Shown here piece after piece: positions 1 through 7,126 of a DNA stretch of 13,256 nt; the first letter of the stretch is position 1, and each line of letters begins with the position of its first letter. The stretch is taken from NCBI GenBank assembly GCA_947488485.1, contig CANKZO010000049.1:1-13256 (forward strand), read 5' to 3'. Made by a program: the position numbers and the translations under genes. Source of the stretch: Opitutia bacterium. Its GTDB lineage: Bacteria; Verrucomicrobiota; Verrucomicrobiae; Opitutales; UBA953. The notes beneath the pieces were generated by a model. That model was not told where the DNA came from. It saw only the letters and a program-made list of their open reading frames with translations, and searched no databases.

Positions 1-556
1 CGGCGGATTCGGCGAGCGAGACCTGCGGCAGCGCGCGCAGACCAGCCAGGATCGGCTCAGCGATGGCGGCGGCCTCGTACCAGCGGTGACGCTTGCCGTA
101 GGCGATGCGATTCTTGATGCCTTCGAGAATCTTGTCCTGCGTCTTAGCGCCGAAGCCCTTGAGCTCGGCGACCGCGCCGGATTCGCATACCTCCTTCAAC
201 TTCGCAAGATCTTCGACCGCGAGCAGCGTCCAGAGGGCGCGCACCTTCTTCGGCCCGAGGCCAGGGATTTGCATGACTTCCAGCAGGCCCGCAGGGATGG
301 AAGCCTTGAGCTTCTGATGGAAAGGCAGGACGCCATCGCGACGAAGCGTCGTGATCTTATCGACGAGCGCTTCACCCAGGCCCGGGATATCGGCGAGCTT
401 CCCACCATCGATAAGTTCACCCAGGTCCTCGGTCATATTCTCGAGGATGCGGGCGCCAGCGGAGTAGGCACGGATCTTGAACGGGTTTTCCCCGGTCAGT
501 TCCATGAAAGTGGCGATCTCGTCGAGGACGGAGGCGATGTCATTCTTTTCCATCAT
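1..556 (-). CDS. polX: DNA polymerase X (PolX), N-terminal part only
   Basis: Family X DNA polymerase, a single-chain gap-filling repair enzyme; bacterial members usually also carry a C-terminal PHP 3'-5' exonuclease domain. Only the first 185 codons lie in the window; the gene runs off the left edge just before the nucleotidyltransferase active site would begin. The visible part opens with the family-typical MMEKNDIASVLDEIATFMEL and GENPFKIRAYSAGARILE, followed by two helix-hairpin-helix DNA-binding motifs, around residues 54-68 (DIPGLGEALVDKI) and 93-106 (QIPGLGPKKVRAL), and a third HhH-like turn (LKGFGAKTQDKILEGI). It begins with tandem ATG codons; the first (556-554) overlaps the TGA of gmk in an ATGA junction, so translational coupling to gmk is likely. 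Identification is by family resemblance and is secure for the N-terminus; presence of the PHP domain cannot be seen here. Confidence 0.9.
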   Translation of the reverse strand, partial: MMEKNDIASVLDEIATFMELTGENPFKIRAYSAGARILENMTEDLGELIDGGKLADIPGLGEALVDKITTLRRDGVLPFHQKLKASIPAGLLEVMQIPGLGPKKVRALWTLLAVEDLAKLKEVCESGAVAELKGFGAKTQDKILEGIKNRIAYGKRHRWYEAAAIAEPILAGLRALPQVSLAESA

Positions 557-1146
557 GGTCGGCGGGCCTTCTCGGCGAGGTAGATGCTTTGCAGGGCGGC
601 GAAGTCGGCTTCGCGGCTACCGCTCTCAATCACATGCTGATAGGAGCCTGCGTGGCGGATTTCTTCTTCGGCGGCGGCGACGCGACGGTCAATCTCGTCG
701 ACCGGATCAGTGCCGCGGCCCGTGAGGCGACGGCGAAGTTCGGCGTGATCGCTCACGCGGATGAAGACCGTGACGAGCGCAGCGGCGAGGCGAGGGTCGG
801 CGGCGCCCTTAGCACGAATCGTGGCGGCGCCTTGGACGTCGACGTTCAGCAGCGCGTCAAAGCCAGCGCCGAGGTGTGTGGCCACATCGGCCGCGCGCGG
901 GCCGTAAAGATTGCCGTGCACGGTGGCATGCTCGAGGAAGACGCCGGAGGTGACCTGCTGCTCGAAGCTGCCGCGCGTCAGGAAGTGGTAATCGACGCCA
1001 TCCGTCTCGCCGGCGCGGGGGGCGCGCGTCGTGCAGGTAATCACCCGGCGGATGGCCTGCGGGTGGGCCTCGGTCAACCGAGAGCAGAGCGTGGTCTTAC
1101 CGCTGCCGGCGGGACCCGAGACGACGATGAGCAGAGCGCGGCTCAC
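553..1146 (-). CDS. gmk: Guanylate kinase
   Basis: Guanylate kinase phosphorylates GMP to GDP with ATP in the cytosol, feeding GTP/dGTP synthesis. The 197-residue product has a P-loop (GPAGSGKT, residues 11-18), the GMP-binding stretch TTRAPRAGETDGVDYHF, the conserved FLEHATVHGNLYG segment, the LLNVDVQGA strand carrying the acidic residue of the lid/base region, and the Arg-rich LRRRLTGRGTD near the C-terminal third. Length matches the family (about 190-210 aa). The GTG at 1146 is chosen as start because the P-loop then sits at its usual distance from the N-terminus. That GTG overlaps the stop of the upstream membrane-protein gene (GTGA). An in-frame ATG at 1278 would add an unrelated basic extension lying wholly inside the upstream gene. 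The 3' end overlaps polX by 4 nt. Confidence 0.95.
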   Translation of the reverse strand: MSRALLIVVSGPAGSGKTTLCSRLTEAHPQAIRRVITCTTRAPRAGETDGVDYHFLTRGSFEQQVTSGVFLEHATVHGNLYGPRAADVATHLGAGFDALLNVDVQGAATIRAKGAADPRLAAALVTVFIRVSDHAELRRRLTGRGTDPVDEIDRRVAAAEEEIRHAGSYQHVIESGSREADFAALQSIYLAEKARRP

Positions 1147-1682
1147 GCGAGGCGGAAGGACTGGGCGACGCAAGCGACGGCCAGAAGGATACTGAGCCCA
1201 CCGAAGAACTTGCGGCGGCCGCCCGTGGCGAGAACCCAATCGCACTGGCGACAGAACACCGGCGGCGAGCAGGCCCACCAGAAGCCGAAGAGCACCAGTA
1301 CGCCGTAGCTCAGCGAGGCGTCGAGCAAGCTATAGGGAAGCTGGCGATAGCCGGCGTCCAGGGCATGGCGCGCGAGGAAGAGCATGATAACCCCGAGCGC
1401 GCGCACCGACAGGAAATCCGGCATGTAAACAAACGTCAGCAGGCTGAAGCCGATGAAACCGACAATCACCGGCATACGCGGTAAGCCGGCGAGATCGGCT
1501 TCAGGGATGTTCATCAGCCACCAGGCGAACCAAGCGATGGCAACGAGGGCGAGTAAAGTCGTGGCGGTCTTGGAACGACGGAAGGAGCGAAGGACCGGCG
1601 CGTCGGTGACGATGAGCCAGCCGGCCAGAAGCAGGAAGGCGGCGAGCGCGTAGTAGGCTTGGGCGAGAGTCACGCCACCCAT
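1143..1682 (-). CDS. Multi-pass membrane protein of unknown function
   Basis: I do not recognise this family. The 179-residue product is very hydrophobic, with about six likely membrane segments (roughly residues 9-27, 41-58, 70-88, 92-106, 120-138 and 158-175). Between the last two segments lies a loop with three cysteines (ACSPPVFCRQCDW) followed by a basic patch GGRRKF; this could be a metal or redox site, but nothing proves that. The ATG at 1682 is preferred because it starts 35 nt after the queG stop; an in-frame ATG at 1748 would overlap queG by 31 nt and adds a polar basic stretch. No clear Shine-Dalgarno precedes either. The gene sits between queG and gmk, ends in a 4-nt overlap with gmk, and is probably co-transcribed with them, so its expression is constitutive-looking, though its role need not be related. 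Confidence 0.75.
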   Translation of the reverse strand: MGGVTLAQAYYALAAFLLLAGWLIVTDAPVLRSFRRSKTATTLLALVAIAWFAWWLMNIPEADLAGLPRMPVIVGFIGFSLLTFVYMPDFLSVRALGVIMLFLARHALDAGYRQLPYSLLDASLSYGVLVLFGFWWACSPPVFCRQCDWVLATGGRRKFFGGLSILLAVACVAQSFRLA

Positions 1683-1717
1683 TAGGACAACCCAGTCGCC
1701 CGAGGCAACCCGTAGGT

Positions 1718-2578
1718 TCAGCGGGCGCGCAGACGTGCGACGGACCAAGCGGCATGTTCCGCGACCATCGGATCGGTCGACCCGAGGAGCGCCTCGGCGG
1801 CCGGAAGGTCGGCACGCTCGCCGACATTACCCAGGACCGTGAGCGCATTACGATGCCAGCGGGCGAGGCCGAGACGTTCGACTGGCGTCCCCTTAAAATG
1901 CGTCAGGAACTGCTCGTCCGTCCAGGCCAGCGTTTCGCGTAGCGGCGGATGCGGGCGCGGGGCGAAATGGGCTTCGCGGGTAGCCACGGCCCACTTATTC
2001 CACGGGCAGACATCGAGACAATCATCGCAGCCGAACACCCGGCGGTCCGGCTCCTTGGTGGCGGAAACTTCGAGTTCGAGGGTTGTCAGGATGACTCCAA
2101 GGAAAAGCCACGTCCCCGCACCGCGGTGGATGAGAATCGTGCTCTTGCCCTGCCAGCCGAGGCCGGCCGCCGCCGCGACGGGCTTTTCGAGCACGGGGCC
2201 GGTGTCGACGTATGGCTTCTGTTCACCGCCGAGTTCCTTCATCGCTTCGCAGAGCTGCTGGAGGCGGGCGAGAATCACGTCGTGGTAATCAGCACCGAGC
2301 GCGTACTTCGCGATACGGTAGCCGGCCGGCGGATGCGGCTGATAATAATTGAGTCCAACGACCACGAGGCTACGGGCCTCCGGCATCACCTTACGGGCGT
2401 CGGTACGGCGATCGGGATTTCGAGCCAGCCAGGCCATGTCGCCGTGCATGCCATCGGCGATCCATTTTTTAAAATAGTCTGCGCGGACGTCGACCTCGAC
2501 CGGCGCGACGCCGAAAGCGTCAAAGCCCAGCGCCTTCGCCGAAGCCTCGAGTCGCTGGCGGAGGGCGCGCGGGTCCAT
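1718..2578 (-). CDS. queG: QueG-like epoxyqueuosine reductase lacking the first 4Fe-4S motif
   Basis: QueG is a cobalamin- and iron-sulphur-dependent enzyme that reduces epoxyqueuosine to queuosine in tRNA anticodons. The 286-residue product has the N-terminal flavin-free reductase/cobalamin-binding half (GFDAFGVAP, HGDMAWLARNPDRR, YALGADYHDVI), the motif VDTGPVLEKP whose Asp125 matches the family's catalytic Asp, AGLGWQGKSTILI, and a C-terminal HEAT-like repeat (ARWHRNALTVLGNVGE). Members are usually about 310-380 aa and carry two cluster motifs, an upstream CxxCxxCxxxCP block followed by a conserved CISYLTIE segment, then CDDCxxVCPWN. Here the chain passes directly from LTTLELEVSATKEPD to RRVFGCDDCLDVCPWN (Cys184, 187, 191), so about 45-50 residues, including the whole first cluster block, are missing in frame. 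Only one other Cys (110) exists in the protein. It starts 5 nt after coaC. Family call is firm; present-day activity is doubtful. Confidence 0.9.
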   Translation of the reverse strand: MDPRALRQRLEASAKALGFDAFGVAPVEVDVRADYFKKWIADGMHGDMAWLARNPDRRTDARKVMPEARSLVVVGLNYYQPHPPAGYRIAKYALGADYHDVILARLQQLCEAMKELGGEQKPYVDTGPVLEKPVAAAAGLGWQGKSTILIHRGAGTWLFLGVILTTLELEVSATKEPDRRVFGCDDCLDVCPWNKWAVATREAHFAPRPHPPLRETLAWTDEQFLTHFKGTPVERLGLARWHRNALTVLGNVGERADLPAAEALLGSTDPMVAEHAAWSVARLRAR

Positions 2579-2583
2579 CGGAC

Positions 2584-3132
2584 TCAGCCCAGGATCGAGA
2601 GCACGCGGCTCACGATCTCTTCGACTGGCGCGAGCTTACCGTTGCCCTCGTAGCCGCAGGCCAGCATGCCTTCAGCTGGCTCGACAATCGCATGACCGCG
2701 GGAACGGAGCGTCTTCAGGTTGGCCTGAGTGGCGGCGTGCTCGTACATTTTACCGTTCATCGCCGGGCAAAGGAGGACTGGGCCACGAGTCGCGAGGTAG
2801 ACGCTGGTCAGCAAGTCAGGGGCGAGGCCGTGGGCGAACTCGGCCATCACGTTGGCGGAAAGCGGCGCAACGAGGAGCAGGTCGGAGGAATCGGCTATCT
2901 CGATGTGGCCCGGGACGGAATTAGCTCCTTCGGCCCAGAGATCGAACGCCACCGGTCGGCGAGAGAGGACCTGCAGTGTCATCGGGGTGATGAACTGAGT
3001 CGCGCCCTTGGTCATGACCACCTGGACCTCGGCGCCGTACTTGACTAGCTGGGAGATCAGGTCCGCGGCCTTGTAGGCGGCGATGGAACCGGTGACACCG
3101 AGGGTGATACGTTTGCCGACGAGCTGGGACAT
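2584..3132 (-). CDS. coaC: Stand-alone phosphopantothenoylcysteine decarboxylase (CoaC-type flavoprotein)
   Basis: FMN-dependent decarboxylase converting 4'-phosphopantothenoylcysteine to 4'-phosphopantetheine in coenzyme A synthesis. The 182-residue product covers just the flavoprotein domain: the N-terminal strand-turn GVTGSIAAYKA, His76 in PGHIEIAD, the SANVMAEFAHGLAPDLL flavin-binding segment, PAMNGKMY with Asn125, and ACGYEGNGKLA with Cys158. These correspond to the catalytic His, Asn and Cys described for E. coli Dfp. In many bacteria this domain is fused to a C-terminal CoaB (ligase) domain of about 200 residues; here the frame stops after SRVLSILG and the next gene (queG) begins 5 nt later, so no CoaB is present nearby. 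It is the first gene of the minus-strand cluster, divergent from gnd. No strong Shine-Dalgarno is seen before the ATG. A related peptidyl-cysteine decarboxylase (EpiD-type) is a less likely alternative. Confidence 0.88.
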   Translation of the reverse strand: MSQLVGKRITLGVTGSIAAYKAADLISQLVKYGAEVQVVMTKGATQFITPMTLQVLSRRPVAFDLWAEGANSVPGHIEIADSSDLLLVAPLSANVMAEFAHGLAPDLLTSVYLATRGPVLLCPAMNGKMYEHAATQANLKTLRSRGHAIVEPAEGMLACGYEGNGKLAPVEEIVSRVLSILG

Positions 3133-3275
3133 GACAACGCCCCACGATGCTAAGCGGCCCTAATGAGGCGAGGGGAAAGGCGGTCGACCGTGCCGAAAAC
3201 AAGAGCTTTCGGGCGAAACCTGCCCTCTTTCTTGTTTGCCATGCCAGCCCCCGGGGGTTCGCATTGGCTCCTCTT
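3133..3275. promoter_or_regulatory. Divergent intergenic region coaC/gnd with inverted repeats
   Basis: This 143-base gap separates the divergent coaC and gnd genes, so it should hold promoters for both. A 7-bp inverted repeat AAACAAG / CTTGTTT (3197-3203 and 3231-3237) encloses a smaller pairing GGGC / GCCC (3211-3214 and 3222-3225), and a perfect 10-bp palindrome CCCCCGGGGG lies at 3248-3257, 18 bases before the gnd ATG. These could form a structured leader or a regulator site. I could not point to a convincing -35/-10 pair on either strand. Confidence 0.35.
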
Positions 3276-4772
3276 ATGCAATCCGACATTGGTCTCATCG
3301 GTCTGGCCGTCATGGGTCAGAACCTCGCCCTCAACATCGCCGACCACGGCTTCGCGATCTCGGTGTACAACCGCACGACCGCCAAGACCGACGAGTTCGT
3401 GAAGGAAAACCCGAAGACTCCGGGCAAGCTCACTGGCTGCCCGACCATCAAGGACTTCGCGGCCTCCCTCAAGAAGCCCCGCAAGGCCGTCATCCTCGTC
3501 AAGGCCGGCAGTCCGACCGATGCCGTGATCAACGAGCTCGCCGCGGCCTTCGAGCCGGGCGACATCATCATCGACGGCGGCAACGCCCTCTGGACGGACA
3601 CCATCCGCCGCGAGAAGGAACTTAAGGCCAAGGGCCTCCGCTTCATCGGCTCCGGCGTCTCCGGCGGCGAAGAAGGCGCCCGCTTCGGGCCGTCCCTCAT
3701 GCCCGGTGGCGATGCTGCCGCCTGGGCCGAACTTAAGCCCATCTGGGAAGCGGTCGCTTCTAAGGTCGATGCCGTCACTGGCGTCGAACTGACCGGAGCA
3801 ACCCCCGGCAAGCCCATCAAGGGCGGCGTTCCTTGCGTGGCCCACATCGGCCCCGACGGCGCCGGCCACTACGTCAAGATGGTCCACAACGGCATCGAGT
3901 ATGGCGACATGCAGATGATCTGCGAAGCCTACGACCTCATGCGCGGCCTCCTCGGCATGACCCCCGACGAAATCGGCACCACCTTCGAAGAATGGAACAA
4001 GGGCGACCTGAACTCCTTCCTCATCGAAATCACCGCCAAGGTGCTCAAGCAAAAGGATCCAGAGACCGGCGTCCCGCTGGTCGACGTCATCCTCGATACC
4101 GCCGGCCAGAAGGGCACGGGGAAGTGGACCAGCGCCAACGCCCTCGACATGGGTGTCGCTGCTCCGACCATCGCCGAAGCCGTCTTCGCCCGCTGCCTCT
4201 CCGCGGTGAAGGATGAGCGCGTCAAAGCCGCCAAGGTCCTTCGTGGCCCGAAGCGCGCGATGACCAATCCGGACCGTGCCAAAATCATCGAACAGATCCG
4301 CGACGCCCTCTACTGCTCCAAGATCTGCTCCTACGCCCAGGGCTTCCAGCTCATGCGCGAGGCCCAGAACGAGTACAAGTGGAAGCTTAACTTCGGCGAG
4401 ATCGCCCAGATCTGGCGCGGCGGTTGCATCATCCGAGCCAGCTTCCTCCAAAAGATCACCGAGGCTTTCGCCAAGAAGCGCTCGCTGGATAACCTTCTCC
4501 TCGACCCGTACTTCAAAAAGACCGTCAAGAAGGCCCAGAAGAACTGGCGCAAGGTCATCGCCCTCGCGGTGAAGCACGGCATCCCCGTGCCGACCCTCGG
4601 TTCGGCGCTCTCGTACTTCGACTCCTACCGCACCGAGAATCTCCCGCAGAACCTGCTCCAGGGTCAGCGCGATTACTTCGGCGCCCACACCTACGAGCGC
4701 AAGGACAAGCCCCGCGGCGAGTTCTTCCACATCGACTGGCCAGATCCGAAGCGTCCGCAGATCAAGGCCTAA
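3276..4772 (+). CDS. gnd: 6-phosphogluconate dehydrogenase, decarboxylating
   Basis: Oxidatively decarboxylates 6-phosphogluconate to ribulose 5-phosphate with NADP+ in the oxidative pentose phosphate pathway. The 498-residue product has the N-terminal Rossmann motif [18 protein letters not shown], the substrate-site [19 protein letters not shown], the catalytic Lys201 in [43 protein letters not shown] and the C-terminal [14 protein letters not shown]. The ATG at 3276 gives the usual N-terminus a few residues before the Rossmann strand; an ATG at 3147 in the same frame would add an unrelated 43-residue leader. The protein is longer than the common 468-485 aa because of about 17 extra residues near 167-183, between the Rossmann domain and [17 protein letters not shown], plus a short C-terminal tail ([10 protein letters not shown]). 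The gene stands alone on the plus strand and is followed by a strong hairpin terminator. Confidence 0.97.
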   Translation: MQSDIGLIGLAVMGQNLALNIADHGFAISVYNRTTAKTDEFVKENPKTPGKLTGCPTIKDFAASLKKPRKAVILVKAGSPTDAVINELAAAFEPGDIIIDGGNALWTDTIRREKELKAKGLRFIGSGVSGGEEGARFGPSLMPGGDAAAWAELKPIWEAVASKVDAVTGVELTGATPGKPIKGGVPCVAHIGPDGAGHYVKMVHNGIEYGDMQMICEAYDLMRGLLGMTPDEIGTTFEEWNKGDLNSFLIEITAKVLKQKDPETGVPLVDVILDTAGQKGTGKWTSANALDMGVAAPTIAEAVFARCLSAVKDERVKAAKVLRGPKRAMTNPDRAKIIEQIRDALYCSKICSYAQGFQLMREAQNEYKWKLNFGEIAQIWRGGCIIRASFLQKITEAFAKKRSLDNLLLDPYFKKTVKKAQKNWRKVIALAVKHGIPVPTLGSALSYFDSYRTENLPQNLLQGQRDYFGAHTYERKDKPRGEFFHIDWPDPKRPQIKA

Positions 4773-4791
4773 TCGCCTTGATGGAAACAGA

Positions 4792-4820
4792 AAGGGCGTC
4801 CTTGCGGACGCCCTTCTTCT
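4792..4820 (+). terminator. Hairpin terminator after gnd (probably bidirectional)
   Basis: A perfect 10-bp stem, AAGGGCGTCC (4792-4801) and GGACGCCCTT (4806-4815), encloses a TTGC loop and is followed by CTTCT. It begins 19 bases after the gnd stop. On the minus strand the same stem lies just after the stop of the outer-membrane lipoprotein gene (4829) and is followed by TCTGTTT, so it could end transcription from both sides. The T-tail is interrupted, so efficiency is uncertain. Confidence 0.8.
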
Positions 4821-4828
4821 TTGGCGAA

Positions 4829-6211
4829 TTACTGAGCGGACCAACCGCCGCCGGTGGCGGCGGCGAGTCGCACCGCAACCTGTCGGCGTTCCCAGACGAC
4901 CATCGAGAGCGTGCGCGCCGCCGTGGCTTCGTCTCGGCGCGCGATGAGGATCTCGTTCTCGTTCGCGAGGCCGGCCTGGCGGCGGGCCTCGGCATTGGTG
5001 AGGCGGACGCGCACCGCGGTGAGCACTCGTGCCGTCAGTTCCTCCTGCGTGGCCAGCTCGCGAAGATCGGCGAGCGCATCCTCAACTTCGCGGAAGGCAC
5101 CGAGGACGGCCTTCGTCCATTCCGCTCCAGAGCCGTCAATACGCGCGCGGGTAATCTCTAGGTTGGCTTCACGCCGACCAGCGTCGAAGATTGGTAGATC
5201 GACCGAAGGCGTCAGCGACCAGAAACTCGACGAACCCCGACCGACGCGCGCAGCCGGATCAGCCTGCCAGCCAGCCTGACCATTGAGTGTGACGGAAGGA
5301 TAAAAGTCAGCGATGGCTGCGCCTTCGCGCGCAAGCGCAGCGTCGATTCGCTCGGCAGCGGCGGCGAGATCAGGGCGGCGAAGCAAGAGCTCCGAGGGCA
5401 AGCCCGCGCCAAAGGTCGGCATCGCGGCGGATCCTTTAGCTTCCGGCAGCTGGACGCCTGGAGCGGAACCAATCAGGGCGCGGAGAGCGTTCTCGGCGGC
5501 GGCGAGACGGCGGCGACCAAGCCCTTCGTCGACCTTGGCCTGCGCGGCAGCAAGGCGAGCAGAGGAAAGCGGGTCGGAGTCGAGTAAGCCCGCGACGACG
5601 GTCTTCTCAATGATCTCCATCTCACGCAGGCGCGTGGCGAATTCGGCTTCTAGGTAGGCGAGCTGCTCGCGCGCGCCACGGACGGCGAACCACATCCGGG
5701 CGACTTCGGCGGACAGGGCGAGATCCGCCTGTTGGGAAGTAAACTTGGCGGCGCGCGAGTCGGCTTCAGCGGCCTTGGACTTGGCGGCTTCGCGGCCCCA
5801 GAGGTCGAGTTCCCAGGAAGCCTTCACGCCCGCGGCGCCGACATCGGTGCGACGTGGGATGCCAACGCCGAGCGGCACGCGGCCGGTCTCAAGTGAGATG
5901 CGGGAAGATTCTAGGCCCGCGCCAACGGAGACGGCGGGCTGGTCGCCGGCGTTGGCTACGTTGAGTAGCGCCACCGCTTCACGCTGACGTGCGCGGGCGA
6001 TGGCGAGGTCCGGGCTGTTCTTCCGTGCCTGCGCAATCAGTTCGAGTAAGGCCGAGTCACCGAAAGCCTCCGCCCACTTCGCATCGGCGACGACACCGGC
6101 CTGCGAGAACGCACTCGGCGTAGCGGGGCCCTTCGACTTCGCCATCGGATCATGGGCGCAGCCTGCAAGGGCCAGCGCGGCGAGGAGGAAACTCTTATTT
6201 ACCCGGAGCAT
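4829..6211 (-). CDS. TolC/NodT-family outer-membrane efflux lipoprotein
   Basis: Outer-membrane channel of a trans-envelope export system, the exit duct for cargo delivered by the ABC pump encoded upstream. The 460-residue product begins with a lipoprotein signal (MLRVNKSFLLAALALAGC, lipobox LAGC with lipidated Cys18), as in the NodT/OprM branch of outer-membrane efflux proteins. Family motifs are visible: long Ala/Glu-rich helices, LELDLWGREAAKS in the first repeat, ELLLRRPDLAAAAERIDAAL leading into IADFYPSVTLNGQAGW, and VDLPIFDAGRREANLEI in the second. The final GWSAQ is at 4829. The ATG at 6211 is chosen because it puts the lipobox at the right distance; it lies inside the end of the adaptor gene (17-nt overlap), so translation is probably coupled. 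The longer reading to 6280 would bury the signal peptide. It is last in the four-gene operon. Confidence 0.9.
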   Translation of the reverse strand: MLRVNKSFLLAALALAGCAHDPMAKSKGPATPSAFSQAGVVADAKWAEAFGDSALLELIAQARKNSPDLAIARARQREAVALLNVANAGDQPAVSVGAGLESSRISLETGRVPLGVGIPRRTDVGAAGVKASWELDLWGREAAKSKAAEADSRAAKFTSQQADLALSAEVARMWFAVRGAREQLAYLEAEFATRLREMEIIEKTVVAGLLDSDPLSSARLAAAQAKVDEGLGRRRLAAAENALRALIGSAPGVQLPEAKGSAAMPTFGAGLPSELLLRRPDLAAAAERIDAALAREGAAIADFYPSVTLNGQAGWQADPAARVGRGSSSFWSLTPSVDLPIFDAGRREANLEITRARIDGSGAEWTKAVLGAFREVEDALADLRELATQEELTARVLTAVRVRLTNAEARRQAGLANENEILIARRDEATAARTLSMVVWERRQVAVRLAAATGGGWSAQ

Positions 6212-7118
6212 TTTGAGAGGCGTCGATATAGACATCCATTTGCTGGCCGACGAAGAGCACGCGGCCGGCTGGTCGGTCAAACTGGTAGATTACCTGCAAC
6301 ACGCGGGTGTCGACGCGCTCGATGCTGGCGCCGGTGAGTGAGGTCTTCGGGATGACAAAGGGTTCGATGCGGACGAACTTCAGGGCGATGGACCGATCCT
6401 TGCCGCCGGCGAGCGAGCTCTCGCCTTTCAGGTAGCCCTTGGCGGGCAGGCCTTCGCGCATACGCGTGGCCAACTGCTCATCGACGTCGCAACGGATCTG
6501 CAGGCGAGTGATGTCACCGAGAACGACGGGGGCCTTGGCGCCAGCCGCCACGAACTCACCGACGCGGACGCCGACCTGGAGCACGGTCGCGTCGATAGGC
6601 GAGCGAAGGACAAGACGATCGAGCAGGACCGCCGTCTGGTCGAGTTGGGCCTTAGCTAAGGCGAGCTTCGCCTTGGCCTCCTTGGCAGCCATCTGATAAG
6701 AAAGGAGTTCGGAGGCGGAGACGGCGCCGCTATCCTTGATGCCCGTCCAGCGTCGGGCGGCGTCTTCGGCGCGCTCGGAGCTGGCTTCGGCGGCGGAGAC
6801 CGCAGCCTTTTGCACCGCTTGCTGGGCGCGGAGGTCACGTTCGTCGAGGGTCAGGATCGGATCGCCGGTCTTCACCTTGTCCCAGACCTTCACGTGCACC
6901 TTGGTGACCGTGCCAGACGTGGGCGAGCCGAGGAGCGTATTTTCGGCGGCGGCTTCGATGAGGCCGGCGGCGGCGATGAGGCCGTCCTTATCGCGCGTGG
7001 CAGGCTCGTAGGGTGGCGGCTTGATTGGAGTCTCGTTAGCCGTGCCCCGGGTGAGTTGCAGAGCGGCGACCGCGCCGGCAAGAGCGAGAACGAAGAGCAG
7101 GATGCGTTTCTTGAACAT
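6195..7118 (-). CDS. HlyD/DevB-type periplasmic adaptor (membrane fusion protein)
   Basis: Adaptor linking an inner-membrane ABC pump to an outer-membrane channel. The 307-residue product has one N-terminal membrane anchor (residues 6-22, basic start MFKKR), then the first half of a lipoyl-like domain (GTVTKVHVKVWDKVKTGDPI), an Ala/Lys/Glu-rich coiled-coil hairpin at about residues 95-175, the second lipoyl half (LRSPIDATVLQVGVRVGEFV) and a beta-barrel region with the DVDEQLATRMREG motif common in this family. It fits the DevB/HlyD class that works with DevC-type permeases. The start at 7118 is 8 nt after the ATPase stop. The leader before the ATG is CCTCCTT on the coding strand, the reverse of a Shine-Dalgarno, so translation may rely on coupling. 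The 3' end overlaps the lipoprotein gene by 17 nt. Confidence 0.92.
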   Translation of the reverse strand: MFKKRILLFVLALAGAVAALQLTRGTANETPIKPPPYEPATRDKDGLIAAAGLIEAAAENTLLGSPTSGTVTKVHVKVWDKVKTGDPILTLDERDLRAQQAVQKAAVSAAEASSERAEDAARRWTGIKDSGAVSASELLSYQMAAKEAKAKLALAKAQLDQTAVLLDRLVLRSPIDATVLQVGVRVGEFVAAGAKAPVVLGDITRLQIRCDVDEQLATRMREGLPAKGYLKGESSLAGGKDRSIALKFVRIEPFVIPKTSLTGASIERVDTRVLQVIYQFDRPAGRVLFVGQQMDVYIDASQNAPGK

Positions 7119-7126
7119 AAGGAGGA

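Noticed and set aside
86..583. 165-codon plus-strand frame at the left edge
   Set aside because: It is antisense to polX, whose helix-hairpin-helix motifs are clear on the minus strand.
1147..1278. Extended N-terminus for guanylate kinase from an ATG at 1278
   Set aside because: The added 44 residues are Arg/Pro/Gly-rich, lie fully inside the upstream gene in another frame, and move the P-loop too far from the N-terminus; the GTG at 1146 fits the family.
589..1308. 239-codon plus-strand frame
   Set aside because: Antisense to guanylate kinase and the end of the membrane-protein gene; no recognisable domain.
1949..2653. 234-codon plus-strand frame over queG
   Set aside because: Antisense shadow. 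I also checked whether the missing QueG segment was hidden by a frameshift; the minus-strand frame is open and in phase on both sides of the junction, so it is absent rather than out of frame.
3150..4844. 564-codon open frame on the minus strand opposite gnd
   Set aside because: It mirrors gnd codon structure on the opposite strand; the product is low-complexity Ala/Gly/Asp/Glu/Leu sequence with no domain, while the plus-strand frame is unmistakable gnd. Long antisense frames are common in GC-rich genes.
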